A stretch of 64,000 nucleotides of DNA from a bacterium HR37 (GCA_002898375.1 BEIN01000003.1:91449-155448), one strand, 5' to 3'; positions 8,921-16,922 are shown, numbered from the stretch's first letter. The notes: a model not told the origin generated them from the letters alone. Numbers and translations are program-made.

Positions 8921-9688
8921 ATGAAGAAGAAATTTGAGGATGTTGTAAGGCTTTCTGGTTTCCTAAGAAGTCCCAAAGGTTGTCCTTGGGACAGGGAGCA
9001 GACACTTAAGACTTTAAGGTCTTTTATAGTGGAAGAGGCATACGAGGTGGTTCAGGCAATTGAGAAGGATGATACCGAGGAGTTAAAGGAGGAACTGGGT
9101 GATCTGCTCTACCAGGTTGTGTTTGCATCTCAGATATGCAGTGAAGAGGGTAGGTTTAGCGTGGATGATGTGGTGGATCAGCTTTACTATAAGCTTATCA
9201 GACGTCATCCTCACGTATTTGGTGAGGAGAGGGCCAAAGATGCAGGGGAGGCTGTAAGGAAGTGGCACGGAGAAAAATTAAAAGAAAAAACAGGAGAAAA
9301 GGGGCTTCTTTCAATCCCACGTTCCATGCCTGCTCTTATACGAGCTCAGAGGGTGGGAGAGAAGGCTTCCCATGTGGGTTTTGACTGGAGAGGGATAGAA
9401 GAGGTTATGGAAAAAGTGGAAGAAGAACTAAATGAACTAAAATCGGCAATCAGGGAAGGAAATCAGGATTCAATAGAGAAGGAATGGGGAGACCTTATTT
9501 TTTCCCTGGTTAACCTTGGACGGTTTTTAAAGCTTGATGCGGAGCTTTGTACCCACAGAGCAGTAGATAAGTTTGTAGATAGATTTCGGAGAATGGAAAA
9601 AAAGGTTAAGGAGATGGGAAAAGACATCTCTGAGCTCTCTGAGGAGGAAATGAATGAGCTTTGGGAAGAGGTAAAAAAGGAACTTTAG
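8921..9688 (+). CDS. mazG: Nucleoside triphosphate pyrophosphohydrolase MazG
   Basis: A 255-residue all-alpha NTP pyrophosphohydrolase with two tandem MazG domains, removing aberrant or excess (d)NTPs. The first domain shows CPWDREQTLKTLRSFIVEEAYE and the EEXXE plus EXXD metal motifs (EELKEELGDLLYQ) at about residues 20-70. The second shows KVEEELNELKSAI and EKEWGDLIFSLVN at about 165-205. The ATG at 8921 is preferred over an upstream in-frame TTG at 8909 because GGAG lies just ahead of it. The stop abuts the convergent phosphoglycerate mutase gene with no spacer, so no terminator is visible between them. Confidence 0.93.
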   Translation: MKKKFEDVVRLSGFLRSPKGCPWDREQTLKTLRSFIVEEAYEVVQAIEKDDTEELKEELGDLLYQVVFASQICSEEGRFSVDDVVDQLYYKLIRRHPHVFGEERAKDAGEAVRKWHGEKLKEKTGEKGLLSIPRSMPALIRAQRVGEKASHVGFDWRGIEEVMEKVEEELNELKSAIREGNQDSIEKEWGDLIFSLVNLGRFLKLDAELCTHRAVDKFVDRFRRMEKKVKEMGKDISELSEEEMNELWEEVKKEL

Positions 9689-10894
9689 TTAACTTTCCCT
9701 GATTATTTTTCCTATAAGCTGCCATCCCTCTTTTATGAATATCCCGGTATCTGAGGCTGATCTCTCAGAGAAAACACATCTTGGGTCTTTAATGTAAGGG
9801 TCTTTTGAGTTAAATATAGCAAAAGGGACAGGCTCATTAACGTGTGTTCTTATCTCAACGGGTGTTGGATGGTCTGAAAGAAGAAGTACCCTGTAGTTAC
9901 CAAACCTCTTTAGTTTATCAAGGACAGGTCCTACAACTCTGGAATCAAAATCCTCTATTGCTTTTATCTTGAGCTCTACTTTCCCTTCATGTCCTGTTTC
10001 ATCTGTTGCTTCTATGTGTATCATAACGAGGTCAACTTCTTCAAGCGCATCGATTGCGTAGTTAACCTTGCCCTCGTAGTTTGTATCTATGTATCCTGTT
10101 GCTCCCGGCACATTTATTACACGCAGTCCAGCATAGATCCCGATTCCTTTAACCAGATCCACGGCTGAGATAACCGCACCTTCAATCCCATAGAGTTCTC
10201 TAAATTTGGGCATATTTGGGGCCTTTCCCTGTCCCCACAGCCATATGCTTGTAGCAGGGCTCTTACCTTCCTTTATTCTTTTAAGATTAACAGGATGGTT
10301 TATCAGCAGTTCCCTGGATTTGTTCATTATACTTACAAGCCTTTTAGCACCTTCTCCTTCTGGGAGATACTTGCTTATTTCTTTCCCGGATATATCGTGT
10401 GGGGGGGTTGTCTTTATGTTGTCTGTACCGCTATACCACACCATTAAGTGTCTGTAGCTTACACCAGGAAAGAATCTTATATCATCATCTTCTAGCTCTT
10501 TTTTTATATCAAGTATGATTTGCCTTGCCTCTTCGGTGGTTATATGGCCTGCACTGTAGTCTTCCATAACGTATTTCCCATTTACGTTTTTAAGTGTAAC
10601 CAGATTGCATCTGAAGGTAACATCGTGTTCCCCAAGCTCTACACCTATGCTTGCAGCCTCAAGAGGGGATCTACCCGTGTAGTATATTCGGGGATCGTAT
10701 CCCAGTACACTTAGGTTTCCTACGTCGCTTCCAGGAGGCAGACCATCAGGAATGGTTTTTACCATCCCAAGGATACTTCTTTTTGCAAGGTAGTCCATGT
10801 TTGGTGTTTTTGCAACCTCAAGGGGGGTTTTGTTCCCTAGCCTGGCTATAGGATGGTCAGGCATTCCATCTGCTTGAAGTATTACCACTTTCAT
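9689..10894 (-). CDS. apgM: Cofactor-independent phosphoglycerate mutase, archaeal-type ApgM
   Basis: A 401-residue alkaline-phosphatase-superfamily enzyme interconverting 3- and 2-phosphoglycerate. Metal and catalytic motifs are in place: ADGMPD near residue 9, PPGSDVGNLSVLGYDP with the phosphorylated serine near 57, IEATDETGHEGK near 300, and LLLSDHPTPVEIRTH near 345. The length fits the ApgM branch rather than the 510-residue GpmI. Members are often misnamed homoserine kinase in bacteria. It is a single gene, ending against mazG and read away from the riboswitch region. Together with Pgi and the partial fbp it contributes to central sugar metabolism here. Confidence 0.9.
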   Translation of the reverse strand: MKVVILQADGMPDHPIARLGNKTPLEVAKTPNMDYLAKRSILGMVKTIPDGLPPGSDVGNLSVLGYDPRIYYTGRSPLEAASIGVELGEHDVTFRCNLVTLKNVNGKYVMEDYSAGHITTEEARQIILDIKKELEDDDIRFFPGVSYRHLMVWYSGTDNIKTTPPHDISGKEISKYLPEGEGAKRLVSIMNKSRELLINHPVNLKRIKEGKSPATSIWLWGQGKAPNMPKFRELYGIEGAVISAVDLVKGIGIYAGLRVINVPGATGYIDTNYEGKVNYAIDALEEVDLVMIHIEATDETGHEGKVELKIKAIEDFDSRVVGPVLDKLKRFGNYRVLLLSDHPTPVEIRTHVNEPVPFAIFNSKDPYIKDPRCVFSERSASDTGIFIKEGWQLIGKIIRES

Positions 10895-10954
10895 AAAGGT
10901 AAAAGCTTAAACGTTTATCTTGTATATATCAAGAACAGAATTTGCAGAAGGCGG

Positions 10955-10983
10955 TTGACAGATCCCAGAAAAGGGTTTAACAA
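10955..10983 (+). promoter_or_regulatory. Putative promoter for the c-di-GMP riboswitch transcript
   Basis: A perfect TTGACA at 10955-10960 is followed after 17 bases by TAACAA (10978-10983), a weak -10. The predicted start near 10990 is just ahead of the riboswitch aptamer. Visual match only. Confidence 0.5.
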
Positions 10984-11001
10984 TTAGTTAAAAAAACCAG
11001 T

Positions 11002-11164
11002 CCTAACCGAAAAGGCAAACCATTCGAAAGGATGGGACGCAAAGCCTTCGACCTAAGTTTATCACCACTGTATGTGGTGGTAGATAAGGTGGCAGGGTTG
11101 CCGAAGTGGGAATGGGTACTACCTTCCTTCCCTTGTTATCCGAAAAGGCTTTCCCATCCACCTT
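11002..11164 (+). ncRNA. Cyclic di-GMP-I (GEMM-I) riboswitch and expression platform
   Basis: The aptamer core is directly recognisable by comparison with the Vibrio Vc2 GEMM RNA. AGGCAAACC starts the core; the CCATTC-GAAA-GGATGG hairpin at 11020-11035 carries the GNRA tetraloop; GGGACGCAAAGCC follows at 11034-11046. A second arm runs to about 11090, then GGGTTGCCG at 11095-11103. The base matching Vc2 G20 (11015) is G and the one matching C92 (11101) is C, which favours c-di-GMP over the cGAMP-binding subclass. Downstream, 11147-11159 can pair with 11030-11046 (GGATGGG and AAAGCC, 13 pairs around a 4-base bulge), and 11158-11164 with 11086-11092. These alternatives would dismantle the aptamer and likely form the switch. 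The gene controlled starts at 11202. Confidence 0.92.
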
Positions 11165-11201
11165 GTCCTTTTAAGGTTTAGGACAGAAAAGGAGGGAGGT
11201 T

Positions 11202-11915
11202 ATGTTTTCAAAAGGAGGTATGGTAAGGTTTTTTTCTCCTCTTTTGGTAATCTGTGTGCTACTGAGCTTGGGGTTTGCTGGGGAGGTAAGGGCAAGACAT
11301 AGGGGATTTGATAGGGGGAGTCCTGGGACCAGTTCAAACTTTGAGGAGCTTAAGTTGCCCCTGGTAAGGTGTGGTGATACTGCAACCTACTGTGGGCTAA
11401 ATGACCCAGAAAGCCCGCTTCTTGGTACTGATCCGCTGGCCATAACCCAGGGTAGTAGGGTAAGGGTTAAGAAGTTTGGGAGGCTGGAGGTAAGGGTAGA
11501 AGGGGCTGTTCCTCAAAAAGACTACGATGTGTATATAGTGTATACCCCGGGAGGTGTTGTTGATTGTTCAAGTTTTGACCCAGATACGTGTACGGCTGAT
11601 TGTACGGACCCTCAAAATCCTACCTTTAGTTGCGGTTTTGAACCTGCAAACTGTAGTGTTGATTGTACAGATCCCGGAAATCCTATGATTTCCTGTAGCC
11701 TTGATCCGGCTAACTGCACCTCATCCGTTGTACTTGTACCTGTGGGAAGCTTTACTACTGACTCTAGGGGTAGAGGAAAGCTGGATGCAGATATATCTGA
11801 TTATCTGGATAATAAAGTTGATTCGATTCACATTCTTATTACCGATTTCGATGATGATACCTCCCAGATTGGAGATGTTCCAAGACAGTTTATAACAGGG
11901 GTTAGGATCAGGTAA
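11202..11915 (+). CDS. Exported Cys-rich protein under c-di-GMP riboswitch control
   Basis: A 237-residue protein of unknown function. Residues 1-30 form a signal peptide (basic head, core LLVICVLLSLGFAG). Residues 120-165 contain two and a half copies of a Cys-Asp-Pro-rich unit of about 20 residues (ADCTDPQNPTFSCGFEPANC, then VDCTDPGNPMISCSLDPANC), with about ten cysteines in this block. The flanks look beta-rich, and the C-terminus has an acidic patch (ITDFDDDTSQIGD). The start at 11202 has GGAGG six bases upstream; an in-frame ATG at 11220 is an alternative. Riboswitch control suggests a surface or matrix role tied to the motile-sessile change, but that is inference from position only. Confidence 0.8.
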   Translation: MFSKGGMVRFFSPLLVICVLLSLGFAGEVRARHRGFDRGSPGTSSNFEELKLPLVRCGDTATYCGLNDPESPLLGTDPLAITQGSRVRVKKFGRLEVRVEGAVPQKDYDVYIVYTPGGVVDCSSFDPDTCTADCTDPQNPTFSCGFEPANCSVDCTDPGNPMISCSLDPANCTSSVVLVPVGSFTTDSRGRGKLDADISDYLDNKVDSIHILITDFDDDTSQIGDVPRQFITGVRIR

Positions 11916-12246
11916 GCAGAGTAAGGTTTTTATATTACAGGCTCACCCATTGAAATGAAACGAGAAGGTAAGGATTGCTGTTTATGCAAGGATACCAAGT
12001 TATAGACAAAAATTAGGGAAAATAGCAGAGGTGATATAGCTATGGAATAATAGGAGGGGCTTAGCGGGTTTAGTGGTGTTTTGGTAATCCATCCTTTAAG
12101 GACTACCTTCTAAGCGGTTATAGACCCTCTGGTGGTGGGAAAGGTTAGGTGTCCACACCTAGAATAGAGGGCTATTGCAAATATAGTTTTTTAAAGATAA
12201 CTTTTTGTGTATTAATAATTATTAAAGCAAAGGGGAGGGTTTTGTT
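11916..12246 (+). ncRNA. Long structured leader ahead of cstA, unassigned
   Basis: A 331-base gap without a coding frame, rich in potential stems. GCTTAG (12059-12064) pairs with CTAAGC (12110-12115). Inside that, 12083-12090 pairs with 12100-12107 (GGTAATCC with GGACTACC, one mismatch). TAGGTG (12146-12151) pairs with CACCTA (12156-12161). AATAG at 12164-12168 can pair with CTATT at 12172-12176, or the outer AATAGC at 12021-12026 can pair with GCTATT at 12171-12176, two mutually exclusive options. A T-run at 12187-12192 follows. The cstA ribosome binding site is AGGGGAGG at 12231-12238. I do not recognise a known riboswitch or small RNA class. Confidence 0.45.
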
Positions 12247-14076
12247 GTGACTGTAGATGCCATGCCGCTTGTTATCGGTGCTCTTTGCGTTATGGCCATA
12301 TTCTACAGGTACTATCATGGTTTTATAGCCGCAAAGGTTGCGGTGCTTGATGACACCAGGAAAACCCCTGCTTACACTATGTACGATGGTCAAAACTACT
12401 ATCCTACAAACAAATGGGTTCTATTTGGCCATCACTTTGCAGCTATAACGGGGGCAGGCCCTCTTATTGGCCCTGTACTTGCTGCTCAGTTTGGGGTGCT
12501 TCCAGGTTACCTGTGGATACTTATAGGCGTTGTGCTTGCAGGTGCCGTTCATGATTTTATCATATTCTTTGCCTCTGTAAGGCACGGTGGAAAATCGCTG
12601 GCCGAGATTGCAAGAACCCAAATAAGCCCGCTTTCTGGTTTTATAGCTTCCATTGCAATTCTTTTTATCCTTGTTGTTGCGCTTGCTGGCCTTGGACTTG
12701 CAGTTGTAAACGCACTTGCTGAAAGCCCTTGGGGAGTATTTACAATAGGTTGTACAATACCCATAGCGCTTTTCATGGGCCTTTACATGTACAGGTTTAG
12801 GAAAGGAAGAATAGCGGAGGGAACGCTTATTGGGGTTATATTGCTTATGCTTGCTGTTATATTTGGAAAGGATGTGGCAAACTCTTCTATTGCTCCGTAT
12901 TTTACGCTTCCTAAGGCAAGGATAACTCTTTTTATTTTACTTTATGGTTTTGTAGCTTCTATACTTCCTGTCTGGATGCTTCTATGCCCTAGAGATTACT
13001 TGAGTGCTTTTATGAAGATTGGAACAATTGCTTTTCTTGCTATAGGTATAATTCTTGTAAATCCAGAACTTAAGATGCCACTTGTTACCGACTATATTCA
13101 TGGGGGTGGTCCTATAATACCTGGAACCCTATTTCCCTTTGCCTTTATAACAATAGCTTGTGGGGCTATCTCAGGATTTCACTCTCTTGTGGCCTCCGGA
13201 ACGTCTCCAAAGATGGTTTCAAAGGAATCCGACATAAAGACAATTGGCTTTGTTGCTATGTTGATAGAAGGATTTATAGGGATTTTGGCTTTGATTGCTG
13301 CAACCGCACTTCACCCTGGTGATTATTTTGCTATAAATGTCCCTCCCGCAGTATTTGAAAAGCTGGGTATCAGTGTGGTTAATCTTGAGCAGCTTTCAGC
13401 CGAGGTAGGAGAGAACCTTGCTGGAAGAACCGGTGGGGCTGTCTCTCTTGCTGTAGGTATGGCACAGGTTTTTTCCTCTATCCCTGGGATGAGACATCTT
13501 ATGGATTACTGGTATCACTTTGCAATTATGTTTGAGGCTCTTTTTATACTTACAACAATAGATACTGGAACACGGGTTGCAAGGTTTATGATTCAGGAGT
13601 TTGGGGGAAAGCTATATAAGCCCTTTGAAAGGGTTGATAATCTTCCTTCTGCTGTTATTTCAAGTGCACTTGTATCTGCTGCATGGGGTTACTTCGTATT
13701 TACGGGGACAATAAGTACAATATGGCCAATGTTTGGTACAGCAAACCAGCTCCTTGCGGGCATTGCTCTTTGTGTGGGAACAACCGTTATAATCAGCCTT
13801 GGAAGGGTAAAATACGCATGGGTAACTCTTGTTCCAATGGCCTTTGTTATGGCAACAACCCTTTCAGCAGGGTGGATGAATATTACACATAACTTTCTTC
13901 CCTTAACTAGGAAAGAGGGACATGCCCTACAGGGATACGTTAATACACTGCTTACTGCTCTTATAATGGTGTGTGCGGTTATAATACTTTTAGATTCTTT
14001 TAGGTGCTGGTACAGAATGGTCTTTGTTGAGAAAAGGGGTATAGAGGTTATAAAAGGGGAGGTTGCATCCGATTAA
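12247..14076 (+). CDS. cstA: Carbon starvation protein CstA (peptide/pyruvate transporter family)
   Basis: A 609-residue inner-membrane protein with about 16 hydrophobic segments. The CstA signature is strong: [20 protein letters not shown] near residues 42-61, [15 protein letters not shown], and [20 protein letters not shown] near 300. The C-terminal conserved domain contains [17 protein letters not shown] near 437. It is shorter than E. coli CstA (about 700) but similar to other short family members. CstA proteins take up peptides or pyruvate. The GTG start has AGGGGAGG upstream, and an in-frame ATG lies 15 bases on. The leader is long and structured. The next gene overlaps the stop codon, indicating coupling. 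Confidence 0.93.
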   Translation: MTVDAMPLVIGALCVMAIFYRYYHGFIAAKVAVLDDTRKTPAYTMYDGQNYYPTNKWVLFGHHFAAITGAGPLIGPVLAAQFGVLPGYLWILIGVVLAGAVHDFIIFFASVRHGGKSLAEIARTQISPLSGFIASIAILFILVVALAGLGLAVVNALAESPWGVFTIGCTIPIALFMGLYMYRFRKGRIAEGTLIGVILLMLAVIFGKDVANSSIAPYFTLPKARITLFILLYGFVASILPVWMLLCPRDYLSAFMKIGTIAFLAIGIILVNPELKMPLVTDYIHGGGPIIPGTLFPFAFITIACGAISGFHSLVASGTSPKMVSKESDIKTIGFVAMLIEGFIGILALIAATALHPGDYFAINVPPAVFEKLGISVVNLEQLSAEVGENLAGRTGGAVSLAVGMAQVFSSIPGMRHLMDYWYHFAIMFEALFILTTIDTGTRVARFMIQEFGGKLYKPFERVDNLPSAVISSALVSAAWGYFVFTGTISTIWPMFGTANQLLAGIALCVGTTVIISLGRVKYAWVTLVPMAFVMATTLSAGWMNITHNFLPLTRKEGHALQGYVNTLLTALIMVCAVIILLDSFRCWYRMVFVEKRGIEVIKGEVASD

Positions 14077-14473
14077 AAAGGCATCTGTAATAATAGTTAG
14101 AGAGAATGATGCTACAGGTGGGTGTATTTGCTGTGCAGGGGGGATGGGGGAGTTTGCCAGAAAAGACCCTTCATACGATTCCATAAGAAAGGTGGCTGAG
14201 GAGTGTGGAAAACTGCACAGAAATATTAGAGAGGTATTTGGCGAGGATAGGGTCGAGATTATACAAATAGAGCCTAGAGCTTATATGTACTTAATGCCAA
14301 AGATACTAAAAGAGGTTCTAAGGTTTAAGCCTTCTCTATCTTTAGTTATAAGAACCCTTTTTTTCCTGTATCCCGTTCCCACTGTGATAGTGAACGGAAA
14401 ACCAATAGGTATGGGAAGGGTTCCAAGTGTTGAGGAAGTTGTAGAAGAGCTAAAGTCTACCCACTCCCTTTAG
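14072..14473 (+). CDS. Thioredoxin-fold-like protein coupled to cstA, probable ATT start
   Basis: About 133 residues, unknown function. The early motif GGCICCAGG gives cysteines near residues 18, 20 and 21. The later [25 protein letters not shown] resembles the cis-proline strand and last helix of thioredoxin-like proteins. No ATG, GTG or TTG is well placed: the only in-frame TTG (14063) touches the GGAGG at 14058-14062. The ATT at 14072 lies nine bases after that site and overlaps the cstA TAA, the usual geometry of a coupled start. I therefore propose ATT. The 3' end overlaps the convergent PAS-GcvH gene by 24 bases. A redox partner or sensor for CstA is possible but unproven. Confidence 0.65.
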   Translation: MKKASVIIVRENDATGGCICCAGGMGEFARKDPSYDSIRKVAEECGKLHRNIREVFGEDRVEIIQIEPRAYMYLMPKILKEVLRFKPSLSLVIRTLFFLYPVPTVIVNGKPIGMGRVPSVEEVVEELKSTHSL

Positions 14474-15307
14474 CGTTTCCTTCTCCCACTCTACTACCTT
14501 TAAGTACTCTTCTATATCCAAGAGCTCATTCAGCTCATCTGGATTTGAAGGTTTAATTACCATCATCCATCCCTTTCCGTATGGGTCAAAAACCAGAGGA
14601 AGAGGGTCTTTAACTATGCTTTCATTTACTTCAACGACATTCCCGCTCAACGGGGCAAAGAGGTCAACCGTGGTTTTTTGGGACTCTATTATACCTATTG
14701 TGTCTCCAGCTTTTATTTCATCACCCGCTTTTGGAAGCTCTACGTTGGTTATAAGGGTTAGGAAATCAGCTACTCTCTGGGTGATTCCTATACGAACCTT
14801 TCCATCCTCAAGCTTTATCCACCAGTGTTCCCTTGTGTACTTTAGCTCCCTTGGGAAGTTCTCGGACTTGGTTTTAACCCTAACGTGCTGTTCTTGGGTT
14901 CTTTGTTTTCCCTTAAGGCGGTTTGTTACATCTCGAATGATGGCTGCTACTCCAAGTAGTTCCCCCTTTTGGCCCTGAATCAGGGTTACTGTAAACTCAA
15001 TTGGAAAGCTTGAGCCGTCTTTACGAATAGCAGGGACTGAGAGAACCTCTTTTCCGTAGCGTGTGGTTCCTGTTTCCATTGTTCTTCTGTATCCTTCCCA
15101 GTGCCTTTCCCTTAGGTGTTCCGGTATGATGATATCAAGGCTTTTCCCCACTGCTTCTTCTTTTGTGTAACCAAAGAGGGCCTCTGCTCCTGAGTTCCAC
15201 AGTTGAATTATCCCTTCTTTATCTGCAAAAACAATTGCATCTAGAGATTTTTCCACTATCTGCAAGCACAACCACTCCATTGAGAGGTTATCTCTTTTTG
15301 TATCCAT
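14450..15307 (-). CDS. PAS domain fused to a GcvH-like lipoyl domain
   Basis: A 285-residue cytoplasmic protein with an unusual architecture. Residues 13-130 are a PAS sensor domain (LDAIVFADKEGIIQLWNSG, IPEHLRERHWEGY, IRKDGSSFPIEF, IIRDVT). Residues 155-282 are a complete glycine-cleavage H-protein-like domain: YTREHWWI, GITQRVADFL, then GDTIGIIESQKTTVDLFAPL with the presumed lipoylated lysine at K211, SGNVVEVNE, and a DPYGKGWMM end. It is the last gene of the six-gene minus-strand cassette, four bases after the DsbA-like gene. No glycine cleavage P or T gene is nearby. LipA, which would complete lipoylation, is encoded at 26746-27684. Signal-dependent handling of a lipoyl thiol pair is inference. 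Confidence 0.88.
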   Translation of the reverse strand: MDTKRDNLSMEWLCLQIVEKSLDAIVFADKEGIIQLWNSGAEALFGYTKEEAVGKSLDIIIPEHLRERHWEGYRRTMETGTTRYGKEVLSVPAIRKDGSSFPIEFTVTLIQGQKGELLGVAAIIRDVTNRLKGKQRTQEQHVRVKTKSENFPRELKYTREHWWIKLEDGKVRIGITQRVADFLTLITNVELPKAGDEIKAGDTIGIIESQKTTVDLFAPLSGNVVEVNESIVKDPLPLVFDPYGKGWMMVIKPSNPDELNELLDIEEYLKVVEWEKETLKGVGRL

Positions 15308-15311
15308 CTGG

Positions 15312-15908
15312 CTACCTCCCCTTGATTTGTGTGATTAGCTCTTTTAACGTGCTGTACTCTTGAAGACCTACAAGCTTGGTTTTTCCCATGATAAAGGTAG
15401 GGGTGCCTATTATCCCATAGAGTATCTTTTCCCTTAAGACCTCCTCTAATCGGGTGTGGTAGAGGTGGTTATCAAGAGCGTTTGATAGCTCTTCTGTATC
15501 GAGTTTTAGTTTACCAGCTATACTAAGAAGTATATCCTTTTTCCCTATATCCTTTCCCTCAAGAAAATAGGCTTCAAACACCATTTTGTGAAAAGATTCA
15601 AATACCCCCTTATCTTTGGCAAATTCAGATGCTTCGAGTGCAAGGTGGGAATTTGGTATAAAAGGGGTAGATTTAAGCTCTACGTTTTCTATCTCTGCAA
15701 TTTTCTTTATGCTTTGTTCAACAATATCCATGTAGGCCTTTCCAAGGAAGTGCTTTGGTGCTCCGTTTGGGGGTATGTAGGGATGAAGTTCGTAGTTTTT
15801 CCACTCTACTTCAATCTTGTCTTCTTCTCTTAACCTTTCAACTCTCCTTAGTGCAAAGAAGCAGAAAGGACATATGTAATCTGAGAAAACAATTAGTTTT
15901 GCTTTCAT
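15312..15908 (-). CDS. DsbA-family (FrnE-like) thiol-disulfide oxidoreductase
   Basis: A 198-residue thioredoxin-fold protein with the helical DsbA insertion. The active site YICPFC is at C13-C16 and the cis-Pro loop is in GIIGTPTFIMG near residue 168. There is no signal peptide, so this is the cytoplasmic FrnE-like type rather than a periplasmic disulfide catalyst. It is fifth in the cassette, 16 bases after the 104-residue unknown and four bases before the PAS-GcvH gene. A thiol enzyme directly coupled to a lipoyl-bearing protein suggests dithiol exchange between them, which is inference. Confidence 0.85.
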   Translation of the reverse strand: MKAKLIVFSDYICPFCFFALRRVERLREEDKIEVEWKNYELHPYIPPNGAPKHFLGKAYMDIVEQSIKKIAEIENVELKSTPFIPNSHLALEASEFAKDKGVFESFHKMVFEAYFLEGKDIGKKDILLSIAGKLKLDTEELSNALDNHLYHTRLEEVLREKILYGIIGTPTFIMGKTKLVGLQEYSTLKELITQIKGR

Positions 15909-15924
15909 ATCGCTTCTCCATGCT

Positions 15925-16239
15925 TTAATGTTCCATAGGTTCTTTTTTAATTAAGCCAGGTGGCAAAATATCCTTCCTTATGCGTATCATTAAGGGGTCT
16001 AGCTGAAAACCATACCGGGTGTAGCTGTATTTCTCAGGGACTTCAACTTCTACAGGAATACTCTCTATACCCTCACTTACTGCATCAATTAAAAGCCTTT
16101 TTCTGGTTTCTTCAGAAACCGACTCGGTTATTACAACGAGATGAAATGCATCCACTATGGCTATGTCTTTTGGTTCTATATACTTCTTTGCCACATAGTA
16201 AGAATTAGTTCCCACAAGCAAGTAACCTTTCTTTAGCAA
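15925..16239 (-). CDS. Uncharacterised 104-residue cassette protein
   Basis: I do not recognise this protein. It is soluble, without cysteine or signal peptide, and reads as an alternating beta-alpha fold: YLLVGTNSYYVA, DIAIVDAFHLVVITESVSEE, a helix RKRLLIDAVSEG, then SIPVEVEVPEKYSY and a C-terminal segment ending KKEPMEH. The TTG start at 16239 has a GCAGGTGA stretch upstream. It sits 23 bases after the degenerate ImmA/IrrE-like gene and 16 bases before the DsbA-like gene on the same strand, so it belongs to the six-gene cassette. Confidence 0.7.
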   Translation of the reverse strand: MLKKGYLLVGTNSYYVAKKYIEPKDIAIVDAFHLVVITESVSEETRKRLLIDAVSEGIESIPVEVEVPEKYSYTRYGFQLDPLMIRIRKDILPPGLIKKEPMEH

Positions 16240-16262
16240 GGCTCACCTGCCAGGTTTATGTA

Positions 16263-16892
16263 TTATATGCTGTCTGGCAGCTTTCTGCGAAACTCTACCT
16301 CTTCAACCGGAACACCGTATTTTTCAGCAATCTCTTTGTTGCTTAGATTCCTCTCCTTTGAAAACTCCTTCCCACCCATTGTAAGGTAGGCAGCAAACGT
16401 GCGTAGTTCGTCATAGTTCCATTCTGGTTTTTCTCCTGCCCCTATTGCCATAGCAAGTACCCAGTTTCTCTCGCTCTCACTGAGATTGGGGTCCAGGGTA
16501 ATGTTCTTGTTTGGTTCCCATTCTACAACAGCAGCCACCCGACCTTTGTATTCTATTACCCGATGGGCCTTACGAGTTACCTCAGAATCCCAAGGAGGGA
16601 GTTGGTATCCATTATCTTTAAGCCATCTGCGGCTGCTTTCGTGAAACGGTTCTAGGTCTGTAGAGCTTAGAACCATGTAGTGGATTGTTCTGCGTATCAG
16701 GTCATCTGCTCCAATTGAGATCTCTGCAAGTGTCCTTGTACCGAAGTAGTTTTTATATGTTTCTAAAAACTCTCTTAAGGATTTGGTGTCAAACAGCTCT
16801 GGGTCATTTTTTAACATCTCCTTGATTCTTTCCCTAAGAGGATCATAGCGTGCATCATCAAGGGGTAGATTTTTTTTCTTTTCCTTCCCCAT
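16263..16892 (-). CDS. Degenerate ImmA/IrrE-like (DUF955-type) protein lacking HEXXH
   Basis: A 209-residue soluble protein. The N-terminal 100 residues are helical and unassigned. Residues 115-209 follow the layout of ImmA/IrrE metallopeptidase domains: NITLDPNLSESERNWVLA, then DELRTFAAYLTMGGKEF in place of the usual E-ANxFAAxLLMP, then LSNKEIAEKYGVPVEEVEFR resembling the LAxxFxVSxxAVxxRL end. Where the zinc motif HELGH should be, the sequence reads MAIGA (residues 148-152), so peptidase activity is not expected. The assignment rests on pattern recognition and would need a profile search. GGAGG precedes the ATG. It is third in the cassette after the zinc-ribbon-like gene. Confidence 0.6.
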   Translation of the reverse strand: MGKEKKKNLPLDDARYDPLRERIKEMLKNDPELFDTKSLREFLETYKNYFGTRTLAEISIGADDLIRRTIHYMVLSSTDLEPFHESSRRWLKDNGYQLPPWDSEVTRKAHRVIEYKGRVAAVVEWEPNKNITLDPNLSESERNWVLAMAIGAGEKPEWNYDELRTFAAYLTMGGKEFSKERNLSNKEIAEKYGVPVEEVEFRRKLPDSI

Positions 16893-16922
16893 TGATTCCT
16901 CCTGTAAAAAGGTTAAGGGAGT

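Noticed and set aside
11002..11110. cGAMP-type GEMM riboswitch
   Set aside because: The base equivalent to Vc2 position 20 (11015) is G rather than A, which favours c-di-GMP.
12065..12140. tRNA-like look in the cstA leader (GCGGGTTTAGTGGTG and GGTTATAGACC)
   Set aside because: The acceptor ends do not pair, no anticodon arm of correct size forms, and the T-loop consensus is absent.
14450..15307. Ordinary glycine-cleavage H protein
   Set aside because: No gcvT or gcvP in the window, the gene carries a full PAS domain, and its neighbours are unrelated to glycine metabolism.
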